Source: Pomphorhynchus laevis
Lineage: Eukaryota; Acanthocephala; Palaeacanthocephala; Echinorhynchida; Pomphorhynchidae
Length of the DNA: 64,000 bases
Direction: 5' to 3'
Assembly: GCA_012934845.2 (NCBI GenBank)
Contig: WNNJ02002510.1
Span: 124,001 to 188,000, forward strand
Shown: in pieces, positions 11,580 through 23,929 of the stretch
How positions within the stretch are numbered: the stretch's first letter is position 1
How the letters are laid out: every line of letters begins with the position of its first letter
Made by a program: the position numbers and the translations under genes
Notes under the pieces: model-generated
Database searches by the model: none
What the model saw: the letters and a program-made list of their open reading frames with translations, nothing else
What the model was told of the DNA's origin: nothing

Positions 11580-11950
11580 GATACACTTGAAGATTTACTG
11601 GAAGATTTGCTAGATCATTTACTGAAGATTTTACTGGAGAATTTTCTGGAGTATTTACTGAAGGCTTTATTTGAAAGTTTATTGGAGGATTTATTTGATG
11701 ACTTAATGAAGGATTAACTGGATTGTTTACTTTGTAATGTACTGGATGATTTACTAGATGGCTTAATTAAGGATTAACTTGAGAATTTCCTGGAGGATTT
11801 CCTTGAGAATTTATTGAAGTATTTAATGGAGAATTAACTGGAGTATATACTGAAAGATTTACTGGAGAATTTGCTGGATGATTTACTGGGGGTAAGCTGG
11901 AGGATGTACTGGATGATATACTTGAGGATTTACTGGATGAATTACTGGAT
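11580..11950. repeat. 15-bp minisatellite
   Basis: About 24 degenerate copies of a 15-bp unit of the form 'ttactggaagattt.'. Because the unit is a multiple of three, the minus strand stays open for 67 codons and spells runs such as SSSISSSTSSS and PVN.PVN. It may be only a repeat artefact, or a remnant of a low-complexity coding exon. Confidence 0.75.
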
Positions 11951-11959
11951 TTAAAGGCT

Positions 11960-13790
11960 TCGATAATCAAATGTGGGAGCTGTATAAACTCGCAGTGTTG
12001 TTATTGTCTAGGTTGTTATGCTGTTATTGTCAGTTAACAAGTTCGTATAACCCTTTTATTACGTTTAATGAAAGTAGAGGAACGGTCAATGTTTCGTTTC
12101 TCGTTAAATTCGGCGCGGAAAATTTTTTAGGTATCACATTCTACTGTTGACATATCAGGAATTAAATAGACTCTGGAAAAGCTGGTGAATTTCGTAGCTT
12201 ACTACAATAAGAAAGTGCTTGACGTGATATTGATTCATTCGTTGGAACAAGCAACAATGGAGGAATATCAGTTCGTTTAGCTGAAAATCGTTTGAGTCGA
12301 AGATACCGACATTTTGATAAATTTATCCCAATCTAAGAGAAAATGTTCTTGATGACGTCTTGATTATTTGACTAAACAGGTAACCCTACAATGATTACGT
12401 TGCACGAACGATTTGCCTTATCGTACTCTTGCAAAAAATTTTAGCGGGGTCAGATCCTTGTTTAAATGATTAATCCCGAAAACAGATCTTACAACCTCAT
12501 GTATAACCACACCTGCAAATGTACGCGATCTAGTTACACCGGATTCTCCACAATCAGATAAAGTACTTTCCAAAGCATTATCATCAAGTTTACAAGCTAT
12601 GATGTCAACTCAGCGATTTCGATTTTTAAACGCTCAACAACTTCTTTAATTGATGATAATCGATTTGCTGAACAATTTCCACAACGGAAACAAGTTGCTT
12701 TTACAGAGTGTAACCATGACTTAGTCCTAAGAGTGCAACCAGCAAAATAGGGATTACAAAATCAGCCGTATCTAACTTGCATGTAGCAAACGTACTAGGA
12801 TCGGTTTGCTGGCTAGCATGATGATGTTCATAACCAAACGCGACATTTATCACTTTAGTGGTGCATTTAAATTTGCGTTTTGCTGAACAATATTCATTAT
12901 AAAACTCCCTCATTTATTCCAATCGAAACGCTATATCGATCTGTTAATTGAAATAGCGTTTTAAGATAATAGCACCTGAACCACTGTTTGAACATCTCGG
13001 AACAATGCAATTCGTGCGGTTTTGACCTCTGCTAACACAAACGCAGGCCTTACATACTGCGGAAGGTCCATTACAAGGACAGCATCGGGAATTTGATAAA
13101 GTATGAAATGTCATACTGGTTTTACTGTAAATGCTGAACCTTTTACTGCTGGTAAAATAATCGGTGTTAAATAATCGATTATATAATATAATCGGTGTTA
13201 GATATGATTGTATGTCTTAAATTGTTAAATTTAAGTTTTTAAATTCTAGGTTTTTTAAGCCAGAGGGTTTCATTAAAGACAGAAGCCAGAGGTGACGATG
13301 AGTTAATAAGCGGAAAGGAGCAAAACGTGTGCACTTCCCAGAGATCAATCAAAATGCTTAAAACCTGTTAATTGTTAACAACTCAGATGAATTTACATGT
13401 GATGTTAAAAAGCTAGCGAAATTTAAAAATAAATTATTGTTTTTTTCACTTTCTTAATCGTTGTACTGGCGTTGAACGCTTTGTTGAAATTTCTTCAAAC
13501 TAAAACGTCTATACAAACACTTCATTACATACAAAGTATAAGATTTTTACTGTCTCAACAATCAATCAACACTGTCGCATGTTGATCATACGGTTAAGCA
13601 TTTATTGACTGCAGACTGCTTTATATTTGTAAACATAAAACTATCAAACTGCAAACTTGTAATTTACATTTTGTTTTCGAACTCCTATCTAAACTTAAGT
13701 GTTTAGCTGATCTTTAGATTTTGATCAAACAATGAATTCTAATTGATCTCTAATAATTTATTAATGCCATAATTAAATCAATAAGAATTT
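11960..13790. other. Unassigned stretch, possibly a decayed element
   Basis: Less AT-rich than its surroundings between about 12060 and 13130, with short coding-like stretches in several plus frames (for example FVAYYNKK near 12190). It resembles a decayed mobile element, perhaps gag-like, but I recognise no domain. 13150-13790 is AT-rich with nothing seen. Confidence 0.3.
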
Positions 13791-13797
13791 ATTTAAT

Positions 13798-13886
13798 ATG
13801 CAAAAGTTAATCAGATCAAAGGCTGAGTTAGTTATTATATTGCAAAAGCTTTCGTCGCGTTACGGCTTCGTCAGTGGCTCATTGTG
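13798..13886 (+). repeat. 85-bp dispersed repeat R, copy 1
   Basis: Contains 'gatcaaaggctgagttag', 'aaagctttcg' and 'cgttacggcttcgtcagtgg'. Three further copies lie at 14099-14183 (+), 14563-14650 (-) and 14741-14831 (-). The family is not recognised. Confidence 0.75.
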
Positions 13887-13888
13887 TC

Positions 13889-13922
13889 AAAAGAATTTTT
13901 TAACCGATTAAAAAATTCTTTT
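13889..13922. repeat. Perfect palindrome next to repeat R
   Basis: 15-bp arms (13889-13903 and 13908-13922) with a 4-nt spacer (ccga). It begins three bases after repeat R copy 1 ends. Confidence 0.9.
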
Positions 13923-13998
13923 GAATTTTACTTACAACGTGAGATAAGCGAACATTTAATTCAAAACATATTTTTGTCTGATCATTTATCAACAACTA

Positions 13999-14512
13999 GT
14001 GGTATACGCTGATGATACCACAGCCCTGTTTTCTGGACGCAGGTGCAAAGATGTAGTCTCAGGCATCAGACATTTCTTTTTAAAATTAAAAGATCAAAAT
14101 GCAAAAGTTAATAAGATCAAAGGTTGGGTTAGTTATTATATATTGCCAAAGCTTTCACCGCGTTACGGCTTCGTCAGTGGATCAGGGTTTACATGGGTTC
14201 GTCAAAGGTCGCTCGGTCCATTCAGCAGTTGGTGAAGTGCATCAGTTCTGTCGGGAGAATAGCCATCAACTCGCTGTGGCTGTTTTCCTTGACTTTTCGG
14301 CTGCATTTGACCGCATCTCCATACCTTTTGTTATCTCTTCTCTCATGTCACTTGGGTTGCCTGCGAGAATTGTTAACAGGGTGAAGGTACTGTTGTACAC
14401 CAAGCGATTTTATTATGAAGACGACCCTGATGCGCGTCAGTTCTACCCTATTACGGGTGTGCTCCATGAATCCCCTCTCTCCTATATTGTATCTTGCTGC
14501 GAAAGACAATAA
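13999..14512 (+). mobile_element. Scrambled LINE reverse transcriptase fragment with repeat R inside
   Basis: 13999-14090 encodes VYADDTTALFSGRRCKDVVS, the catalytic YADD block of a LINE reverse transcriptase. 14180-14512 encodes GLHGFVKGRSVHSAV, VAVFLDFSAAFDRIS and ITGVLHESPLS, which belong upstream of YADD. The order is therefore inverted relative to a normal palm domain, and repeat R copy 2 (14099-14183) lies at the junction. The fragment ends at a 17-bp palindrome. It differs from the other LINE families in the window. Confidence 0.75.
14099..14183 (+). repeat. 85-bp dispersed repeat R, copy 2
   Basis: Matches copy 1 with a few substitutions. It sits between two out-of-order pieces of a LINE reverse transcriptase. 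Confidence 0.75.
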
Positions 14513-14545
14513 CCAAGACAATTTAAAAAAATTGTCTTGGTTATT
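14508..14545. repeat. Perfect palindrome at the end of a LINE fragment
   Basis: 17-bp arms (14508-14524 and 14529-14545) with a 4-nt spacer (aaaa). Upstream sequence is LINE; downstream is inverted repeat R, so it marks a breakpoint. Confidence 0.92.
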
Positions 14546-14562
14546 ATAAATTCTTACAATGA

Positions 14563-14870
14563 GCCACTGACGAAGCCGTAACGCGGCGAAAGCTTTGGCA
14601 ATATATGATAACTAAATCAGCCTTTGATCTGATTAATTTTTGCATCTTGACAACATGAAGCTGAGAGATAAGCGGACATTTAATTCTATTGTTTGTCTAC
14701 GATTGGATTAATCGAAATTCCGCACTAAATAACATAGAATGATCCACTGACGAAGTCATAACGCAGCGAAAGCTTTGGCAATATATAATAATTAAATTAA
14801 ACTTTGATCTCATTAACTTTCGCATCTTTACAACATGAAGCTGAGAGATATGCGGACATTTAATTCTATT
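14563..14870 (-). repeat. Repeat R, copies 3 and 4, in tandem (period about 178 bp)
   Basis: Two minus-strand copies (14563-14650 and 14741-14831), each followed by a shared extension with 'aacatgaagctgagagata' and 'cggacatttaattctattg'. The extension also occurs shortened at about 13933-13960. The repeat is therefore longer than 85 bp, near 130 bp. Confidence 0.7.
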
Positions 14871-17050
14871 GATATATTTAATGACTAAATTCAAATGATA
14901 AATTAAATTTTACTAAACGTTTTAATTGTTGAAATAATGCAAATATAAGGTAGCATCAGAAACGATTACAACATCATAATCGGGATATATTTAAAAATTA
15001 AACAGTTTATAATATATTACATACAAATTATGCTTCGAATGAGCTACACGATAAAGGAATTTTATGCAATTGAATTACGTTACATTTTATTGATCTAAAT
15101 ATATTTCTAGAACAGGTCATTTTAATCTGTGAAATGTAAGGATGTTATACTGCTTTATGCTTCAATCCTAAACATGCGTCTGACTAGTGTACGAATATCG
15201 TCAGAAGCCAGTTGAAACACGACGTAAAGTTGAATTAAAAATATCAGCTGTTGTGAATTGACTAAACACCAACATTATCTTGTGCCGACGTTTGTACTCA
15301 GTGGATATACAGGGAGCAGACACTGAAGATCTACCGAGTACTAAGATGGTTATTTTACTAGAGACAGCATAAAAATAGTAATTATACTTACGTTTTATCC
15401 TCTTTTAATTGTGAGTCCAGAAGCAAACCACGTAAATGAGATAAGATCAATATACAAAAACGTAGAACGGGAGAAATTCAACCAAATTCGAAAAAATATT
15501 AAAACGTTTATGATATTCATCATTTTAAATAATTAATCGACAAATTTAGCATTTAAAACTATAAAAATATTTCGAAAAATGTACTTAGTCTAATTGATTA
15601 TAAAATACAGATCTTGTATATCAAATCATCAAAAATGAATTGCCCGTAATTGTGTTTTCACAAAAATGTTACAAAAATCTGTATTTTTTATCAGCAGTTG
15701 TTTTTCATCTAAAAGCACTTGCGAAATAATCGATTTTTCAGTTTCTATAGCTAGCATATATTTGCTGCAACTAATGACAATATATTAACTGGATATCTAT
15801 TACTCTGGAATAACAAAAATAGAACAACTAAACGGTTGATTATGTGACGGTAATCAAGCGTCCAAGGTCCTATGAAATGCATATAATTTCCGAAATATTT
15901 AAATCCGATTTAGAGTATCCGATAAAGACTGATGTGAAAATAATGGCTGCTGAATGTAATAATTCATCTGTTTAAAAGATTTTATATCAAATATTATTTT
16001 CTTGCAATTTATGTAATACACGAACTTTTGAAATTTATGCAATGCATTAACAGCAATATATAATTTATTTGCCATTAATAAATCATATCAGAAAACTGAG
16101 TCTACTAATTAAAAGTTATGAAAAATAATGATAAATAAAATTTTAATAATTAAATAATTAATAATTAAATAATTATAAATAATTTAATAATTGTTAAATA
16201 AAATTTTATAACTTATATCAATTTAAAATTTAAAATTAAAATTTGAAATAAAAATCAATTTTTATTAATTGACTATCATTATCTTATATTTATTTTAATA
16301 TAAAAAGTTTCTATTTCACTCTTTCCACTAATAAATAATATTAATTATTTTATTATTTTTATTAACTACTATTTTTGATTACAACGATTTGACCAGTAAA
16401 TTCACATTGAAAACCGTACAAGTAAAACGTGAAAGACTGGCAGAACTTTCCACGTAAGAGACAAGTACTGCAATCTTTCTTTGTTTAAATCGAATTATTA
16501 AAGTATTAATTATTATTTAATTATTAATTATTTAATAAAGTTATACGTGTGAGCCAACAGCCACATGCATAACTTTGTTTTCGTTAATAAGTAAAGTGTT
16601 CAAACTAACTTTTGGAAATAATCGTAAATTAATTTTTATTAACAACTTTATAAGACGGGATTTTAAGAAAAATCCCGTCTTTATTAAACAGATAATGCAC
16701 CATCGTGCATCGTCTTATGAGCCACATGTGACGCATGCGCCATGAGTTGGCGACATCTGCATTATTGCATGCTATTTTAATTCATCTTCCCGTGCAAGTG
16801 ATATTATTAGCAAATTGTCTGAGTTTCTTAAGAACATTTCACTTTATAAGCCCATTCAGGTCGCAGACAATTTCAATGCTAATAATCGTAATTCATCGGT
16901 AAAATTAGATATTTTCGAGGAGTACTTTCATTCTTATAACCTTGTTCTTCTATAATCCTTATCTTATATTTATTTTAAATATATTTAAAATAAAAATTTA
17001 TATTCCACTCTCTTCACTAATAAATAATAGAAACCAATGATTGAACAGTC
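14871..17050. other. AT-rich DNA, no gene recognised
   Basis: No open frame of note. It contains a partial repeat H tail in inverted orientation (about 16190-16290) and the palindrome at 16652-16681. An imperfect inverted repeat around 16806-16892 (AATTGTCTG arms) is also visible. Confidence 0.4.
16652..16681. repeat. Perfect palindrome
   Basis: 13-bp arms (16652-16664 and 16669-16681), GC-richer than the surroundings, with a 4-nt spacer (aaga). There is no U-run context that would suggest a functional terminator. Confidence 0.9.
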
Positions 17051-17059
17051 AGTTTATAA

Positions 17060-17290
17060 TAAAATAATTAATAATTAAATAATAATAAATAATTATAAAT
17101 AATTAAAAATTGATATATAAGATTTTATATAACTAATATTAAGTTAAAATTTAAAATTGAAATTTAAAATAAAAGTCGATTTTTATAAATTGACTAATAA
17201 CTGACGATGTATAAGAATAAGAATTAGAGGTCATCAGGAGAAACTGTCATGTTATCATGTTTCGACCCCTATTCCTCGACCGAACAAAAC
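17060..17290 (-). repeat. Dispersed repeat H, inverted copy
   Basis: On the minus strand it reads the GAGGAATAGGGG box, TCGAAACATG, then CTCCTGATGACC and TCTAATTC, followed by a hairpin 'gtcaatttataaaaatcgac' and an AT-rich tail. The box before CGAAAC (GAATAGGGG) can pair with CCTCTAATTC after CTGATGA over nine base pairs with one bulge. Confidence 0.65.
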
Positions 17291-17832
17291 AGTGAGGTCA
17301 AATGCGCGCTATTGACGTATTTTCCTGATGGATTTTGATTATCTAGTGTACCATATTAAAATAATTTAAGGTTTAAATTATTTATTTAAGTATTTGTTCT
17401 AAAATTAAATATTTCAGAAATGTGAATTGTTTTTTGTAAAGTTATGTTGGTCAATGATCATGAAAACATCAGATGAATGAACTTTAAAGTGGCAAAAAAC
17501 TGAAAGATGCAAATTAAAAGAAGGATCAAATTTCAAAATTAAAATATTCTGGCTAATTGGTGCGCTATCTTTAAATTTAGAATACACAAAGCAACAAATT
17601 TGTTCGTACAAACAAAAAAGTTTACGAATATAACTTTTAGCAAAATTTCTTTTTAGTTAGAAAATATCATTTTATTGTTTTTTATCATTTTAGAAAACTT
17701 ATAATTTCTAAGTAATTAATCAGATCACCGCTGTCATTGTCAATGGTGTCAGTGACAGACCATTGTCTGTAATTATACCATTGTTTGTCCATCGTCTAAT
17801 TTAAGAGTGTGATTTCTATTTCGCTTTGTTAG
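17291..17832. other. Unassigned DNA
   Basis: No gene or repeat recognised. The 65-codon minus-strand frame at 17611-17414 has no family resemblance. Confidence 0.35.
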
Positions 17833-17866
17833 CCAAACAAGTTCTTGGTTAACAAAGAACTTGTTT
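17833..17866. repeat. Perfect palindrome abutting a LINE 5' end
   Basis: 13-bp arms (17833-17845 and 17854-17866) with an 8-nt spacer. The 5' truncation point of a family C LINE fragment begins about 7 bp downstream. Confidence 0.9.
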
Positions 17867-17872
17867 GATTAA

Positions 17873-18222
17873 CCATCCGCATCAATCTCCGCCTTATCGT
17901 TACTTTTCGTCTCATCGCTGTCGGCTCCCCATCGTTCATCAACCTTCCTTTCTTAGACGATACTCGCCCCACCTCGCTATCGCTTCGTTCCTGTCATACC
18001 CTCTTACTCCACGTTCCTAATTACTCCAACAACTATGGTCTCCGATCCTTCCTCGTCGCCGCCTCACTCGCCTGGAATCAACTCCCTCTCGACGTCCGCC
18101 GCGCTCTCTCCTTTATCACATTCAAACACCTCCGTTCACACCTTCTCGACACCTGATTTACATTTTTGTTTTATTGTGGTCATGTAAGCGTGCGCTGGCA
18201 CGCATTTGCCACGTTAAATAAA
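17873..18222 (+). mobile_element. LINE family C1, 3' end (350 bp)
   Basis: Nearly identical to 36010-36375: C-terminal codons, stop, then the 3' UTR hairpin GCGTGCGCTGGCACGC (about 18187-18202), 'ttgccacgttaaataaat' and a T-rich flank. 5'-truncated insertion of a recently active family. Confidence 0.9.
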
Positions 18223-19410
18223 TCTTTTTTTGGTTGGTTTTATTTATATTCGTCAAATCCATTTTAAAAAGACTTTAGATGAGTGACATTAAATACTAAA
18301 CGAAGTAGTATTAAACAATTCATATTTTTAGTGATGATTTATGAAAACCTTATAATCATCAGATTTATACTGCGTTACAAAAATATAATAATGTTATGCT
18401 TAAAAACGTATTTAAATTAAAAAATAAATCGTATCGTATTAAATTTGATGACGATCATTTTTTAATTATTCAAAAATTTGATCTAAAATTATAAAAATTT
18501 AAAACTATTAAATCAATTTATTTTTAAATATATTTTTTATTAATAAAAAATTAAATTTAAAAAATTTAAAAATTTTATTGTAAATTTTAACATAAATATT
18601 TACAATGAAATGTGAAAAGATCAGTTAATTCATTCAATATTTTTATTAATAATCTTGACTTTTGTAGCAATTCAATTAATGGTTACAACTATCCAGAATT
18701 TGATTGATATTTCTGATTTAATATCAACATCATAAGAAATTAAAAAATAGTTTTTGATGATTAAATATATCGCTGATTTAATATCAACATAATCAGAAAA
18801 TAAAAATATTAATTTTTGGATATTTAAGTGATAGTCTAATGATATTACAATGACAATGAAACTATATCAAAGATTATTTAAATAATATCAAATTATTATC
18901 TAATTTAACAATTAATTATTAATCAATTGATAGTATTAATTAATATTTAATAGCATATAATTAATATTGAATGATATACGGTATCTTCTGAACAAAACTG
19001 ATGTGTTATCTTATGTTAAGTTAAACGATTAAAAGATAAATGATTAGTAATGACAGGAAACATGTACCAGGCAAAATCAGATAATTCAAATTAACTAAAT
19101 ATTTAAGGAAAACACAAAATATTTGAAAGAAATACTATGGAAGAAATTAAAATTGATACAACAATTGAATTGTTTTATGAATTCAATTGATCGCTGCTTC
19201 ATTGCCCTTTTGATTATTTTGATAATTCTAAAACAATTAATGCTTAAAACAATCAATTTTGATCTATTCCAAATTCACTCATTATTTTATTCTCAAACAT
19301 CAACGAGCGACGATCATGCAGGGGTTTTTCATCGATGAAATAACAATCTGCTACAAGTAAGGTAATTTTACAATGATTTTTTGTTCTGGTTTACCCTAAT
19401 AGATCGGCAT
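18223..19410. other. AT-rich DNA, nothing recognised
   Basis: Extremely AT-rich. The 71-codon plus-strand frame at 19123-19338 shows no family resemblance and is probably chance. Confidence 0.4.
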
Positions 19411-19690
19411 CCCAAAAATTCAAAATCAATTATTTTTCATGGCTACTGATCCAATACTTACGTTTCACGCTTCTGTTCTATTAATGTTGGCTGACGATCA
19501 CTCGACTCGTCTGATTTTATTGGCATTTAGATTTAATGAAAGACTCTCGTCTTACATTTTGCAAATTTAATTAAAATCATTTCTGATTTTAAATTAAATC
19601 AGTGTTAGTATGGGAAGGTGCTACCTTCAATTTGAAAACCGACATATTTTGCAATTAATTGCTACTTACAAACTAGTCATCTATAGTTTA
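19411..19690 (+). repeat. Dispersed repeat K, copy 1
   Basis: A ~280-bp repeat with 'tactgatccaatactta', 'ttggctgacgatcactcgac', 'ctcgtcttacattttgcaaa' and the mini-hairpin GAAGGTGCTACCTTC. Other copies lie at 24155-24312 (+), about 24380-24600 (-) and about 24666-25015 (-). Copies 1 and 4 both keep an open frame with LMLADDHSTRL and LSSYILQI, so the repeat may derive from a coding sequence that I do not recognise. Confidence 0.65.
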
Positions 19691-22600
19691 AGTATTAAGA
19701 TGTAGATAACCCCAATTTAACAACACTGATAACCCCAAAATACCTATTCTATCTGAGCCTAAACGACATAAACGCCGAACATTCGATCGGGATAAATGTT
19801 TCATCATTGTAAATTTAAACGAATCACCGAGTCTAAACAGTTTCATCCGGATAAAACATGATGTTGATTCAGTAAAACAAGTTCTTTCAACTGTTCTCCC
19901 AACAGATATATCAGTCGAACAAAATAGACAGGTAATACACCTCTTTCGCATTGGGAAGAAACAAGATGGTACCAAACCAAGGCTTTTGAAAGTTGTTGTT
20001 GATAGCCCCGAGACTAATAAGTAAATCATCAAGAATTCCTTTAAGTTTAGGGGCTTCAGTATCGGACTTCTACCTAACCTCAGCACTGAAGATAGAAACA
20101 TATTGAAATCTGCAAGGAACAAGCGTCAACAAAGAATTCAAAACGGTGAAAAATATCTAATTGTGAAAAATTTTCAAGTTGTGCGGCGAAGGGTAAATAC
20201 GCGATTCAGCCTCGAAATCCGTCTAACCGTTCCATCGATACTCTCCGCCGCACAGATTCGTGCATCCAAGACGTAAACATCAATCCCATTTCAGCACCAA
20301 CAGCGACACCTCACCACTGCCGTTACTCTAAAAATAATATTTCCGTCATGTACTCCAACTGTTTAAGCATGTACAACAAATTTGACGAAATATTGTGTCT
20401 CGTTAATTCAATGAACCCAAACATCATAGCATTAAGCAAAACCTGGTTTGACAACGATATATCTGATAATGAAATCTCAATATCAGGCTACTTTGTTATA
20501 TGATCGGATCTAACCTCCTCAAAAGGAGGTGGAATTATATTATACGTCAAGCAACCGTTAACCATCATCGAGCACAACATTGTATCAGATGATTCATACA
20601 ACGAATATCTGTGGGCAACAGTATCTTCTCCTGAGAGACAGAAAATAAAAATCGGTTTATTTTACCGCGCTCCGCAACAGAAAAGATTGGCATCTCTTTA
20701 CGATCACCTAACAAGCTTATCACTGATCATTATCCTAGGAGACTTCAATATGCCTCATGTCAATTGAGACCTATATACTTCGACACATGGTTGTGATGTT
20801 GAATCATTTAATCTCCTTGATACGTTCAACGATCTCGATCTAACCCAGAATATTCACGAACCCACTAGAAGGAGGATGCAATCATCTGCCATTTTAGACC
20901 TATGCTTATCACGAGGGGAACCCACAATTGATAAAATCTCTCTCAGCCCCCTATTGGCCACAGTGATCATTGTGTCATTAGGCTGGCGCTTTCTGTCAGT
21001 CTATTTAAAACAGCCCCCTCGGCAAAGTCCGAATTGAATCCCTTCAAAGCGAATTTTGCAAGTATGACGCAAGCTATTCGAAACATTCAACGGCCTAATC
21101 CATATGTAATTGGCATAGATCAGTGCTGCTGGGAAAATTTCAAATCTAACTTGATCAATGCTCTAAATTACTTCTCCCCTTTAAAACGTCAGCGCACATC
21201 CCACAAAACTCCCATTTGGTTTGACTCGCAGATTAAACAAATGATTAAGACAAGAGACAAAATTTACAAAAATTCAAAGAAGGGAATTATTCTTGGACCG
21301 ATTACAAGGAATTTCGAAATCAAGTAACGGCACTCAAACGTCAGAAACGCAGGTGCTTCGTTTCCTATCTTTGTCGATCATCTAAAAGATATATCAGTAA
21401 TCCTGGGATATCTGGGATATCCCAGATATCCCAGATATCTCAGCACATTTAAATCGACTACCTCTGAGATCAACTGTATATTTATGGAAACTGGTGAGCT
21501 CACATTTAATGACAAAGCAATTGCCAATATTTTCCTGGATCAATTCACGCTAGAGAGTCCTACCTGTCAGTATTGCCCCCGAGTTTCCACGACTTAATAT
21601 CCGTGTTACGAATTTACTCCATTTGAGGTACTTAACGAACTTCTAAAGCTTCCACGATCAATTGCGGCATAACCAGACAATATTCCTCCAATTCTTCTTC
21701 GGGAACTTACACCAGTAATATATGAACCTTTATACACCATATTCGATTTCTCCTTGTCAACAGGATGTATACCATCAGATTAAAAATGTTCTACAATCCG
21801 ACCTCTCTACAGAAAAAGGCGACCGTAAACTAGCAAGCAACTATCGGCTAATAAGCCTTACCTGCGTTGCTTGTAAAGTACTAGATAAACTGCTTTTTAA
21901 ACAAATCATCTGGCACCTAGAAGGGAACCAAGTACTCTGCGACAACCAGCATGGTTTCCGCCCAGGAAGATCTACTGTCACAAACCTCGTAATTGCGAGA
22001 AGTGATTGGACCAGATATGCCGAGGCTGGAGTTAGTGTTGATGTTTTGTTTTTCGACATCATCAAAGCATTTGATCGGATATACTATGATGTTCTCCTTA
22101 TTACGCTGGAACTGTACGGCATCAGAGGAACCCTCCTAAATTGGATGAACTCCTTCCTTAGAAATCGGAAGATTACTGTGTTGGCCAATAAACATATGTC
22201 AAATACAAGAACTCCTGAACGCGGTGTTCATCAGGGATCAGTACTCAGTCCATTGCTCTTCATTATTTACATCAACGAGCTTACTACAGCTATTTCGAGT
22301 CCATGTGGTTTATATGCCGACGACTTGAAAATTTAGCGACCAATAATCGATAGCCGAGATCCAATGATCCTCCAGAGAGACATTGATAATATTAAGGTAT
22401 GGTGTAATCAACGGGGACTGGTATTAAACCCCGATAAGTCAAAACATATGCGCATCGGACATCTACACATCAATTCGTCATATACAATTGACGGAATAGA
22501 AATTGAAACAGTTCCCCAATTTCAAAAGCTTAGAGTGATCGTAAATAGAAGCTTATCAAGCATTCCACATACCAGTCACACAGTTGCTAAATGTCATCTA

Positions 22601-23200
22601 ATTTTAGGAATTATTAGAAGGACCATTGGCCAGCTTGACGCATCCAGTTTTAAGTTAATTTACAATGCTTATGTTTTATCTTTAATGAGATACGTTTCAC
22701 CTGCCTGCCATCCTCAAACTACGACAGAGATTAACCTGTACAAATCCATATTACACAAGGCCACACATCTTGTAATCACCCAACGCAAGCTCTCATTCAT
22801 TTTTGAACTCCACGTACTTGGTGTGATCACAGTGAAGAAATCTTTAAAGTCCTCTGATTTAATGTTTGTGTGGACAACGCTTAATGTTCAAAAAGGGCAG
22901 AGGGAACATGTTTATCGTAACCTGCTCGAACTTCGAAATTCAAACAGATTAAGGGGACATCCCCACACGTATAAGACCCACATTCGTCCACGAAGAAGAT
23001 TTAACACAATTGTCAACCGAATGTGGAAAAGCTGGAATAAGCTACCAAGTCAAGTGGTTTCGGCCTCCAGTATTTTGTCCTTCAAGAAAAGTCTGAAAAA
23101 TGTACTAACTTAGAACAATCAGATTTTCATTGATATTTGTTTTTTTTCTACCCTTTACCCAGCCTGTACGAGCTCGACGCTATTTTGCTGCTGTTGTATT
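19691..23200 (+). mobile_element. LINE family D (CR1/Jockey group), nearly full length, broken
   Basis: ORF1 remnant at about 19790-20200 holds HLFRIGKKQDGTKPRLLKVV, typical of CR1/Jockey ORF1 proteins. The apurinic-type endonuclease follows at about 20340-21000 (YSNCLSMYNKFDEI, IILGDFNMPHV, ILDLCLSR). The reverse transcriptase occupies about 21720-23113 with HGFRPGRSTVTNL, VDVLFFDIIKAFDRI, HQGSVLSPLLF and YADDLKI, plus the usual C-terminal tail NRMWKSWNKLP. It carries several frameshifts or stops, one in-frame stop directly after YADDLKI (22334-22336). A 32-bp perfect palindrome at 21403-21434 interrupts the segment between endonuclease and reverse transcriptase. The 3' UTR runs to about 23200. 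Confidence 0.88.
21403..21434. repeat. 32-bp perfect palindrome inside LINE D
   Basis: Fully self-complementary with no spacer. It is built from three direct 'gggatatct'-type steps, and interrupts the LINE coding region. Confidence 0.95.
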
Positions 23201-23331
23201 TATTTTTTGAAAAGGGTTACATTGGATTATAATTTAAATTTTTAATAATAACGGTTTTACGCGGTCATATGTGAAATAATCGACATTGCTGATTTCAGTA
23301 CGATTGGCTTTCCCCTTGTTGAATGTGGAGA

Positions 23332-23700
23332 TCATAGACACGCAGAGGCGGCCCGAACCAGTTCAAACGAGATTCTGTTCTTCAGCAGCGAAAGAGATTC
23401 CGCATATTTGCCCGCCAAATCGTTGAAGTTTTCTGCGATTCGTGAGGCCAATTTTTTCAGAACAAGAAGTGCGTCTATACTAATGACCTTGGATGTCGAA
23501 AACACTAGGGGTGCAAACTTTGTACGTTCGACTATCTCCACCCGTTCGCTGTATTTGGATCTTTTCCTTTTCTCATTGTACTCAAAGGCAAAATCGGTAC
23601 TAATGCTGGCAGTCGATTGAACAAGTATTGAAAATATATTTATGTCAAAAAACGTACGCTCAAATCGACTGCACTCGAGACCAGAGCACACTATGTCTAG
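23332..23700 (-). mobile_element. Fragment of a restriction-like-endonuclease LINE
   Basis: The minus-strand frame (119 codons) reads RFERTFFDINIFSI, FEYNEKRKRSKYSERV, FAPLVFSTS and ISFELVRAASACL. It aligns with the C-terminal endonuclease domain of the element at 53.9-57.3 kb (YERTFFDVNVF, FEYNENRKNSKYNERI, FIPLIFSSS). It is a second, diverged copy limited to that domain, and holds the D...K residues expected of a PD-(D/E)XK nuclease. Confidence 0.85.
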
Positions 23701-23929
23701 GCGAACACAGTTGTTGTATTTAATAATAACTTATCTTAAATATGTATAAATATTTTTGCATGTTTGTGGAATGCAATATTGGTTTGTTTTTCAATCCCTA
23801 CCGGAAGGTTATGCGGATTAATTTCTCTACATAAATTAATAAAAATAATTATTTTTATTACGTTACCTTAGTTACTAATTGTTTCCGCAGTTTTAAAATC
23901 GTTTTTAAAATTAAAATCGTTTTTAAAAT

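Noticed and set aside
12701-12913. 70-codon minus-strand frame with a hydrophobic C-terminus
   Set aside because: No homology recognised; it lies in a decayed stretch where the plus strand looks more coding-like.
16652-16681. Rho-independent-type terminator
   Set aside because: Bacterial terminators are not expected in this genome, and similar palindromes occur at many unrelated sites.
19123-19338. 71-codon frame as a small gene
   Set aside because: AT-rich, no family resemblance and no splice or poly(A) context.
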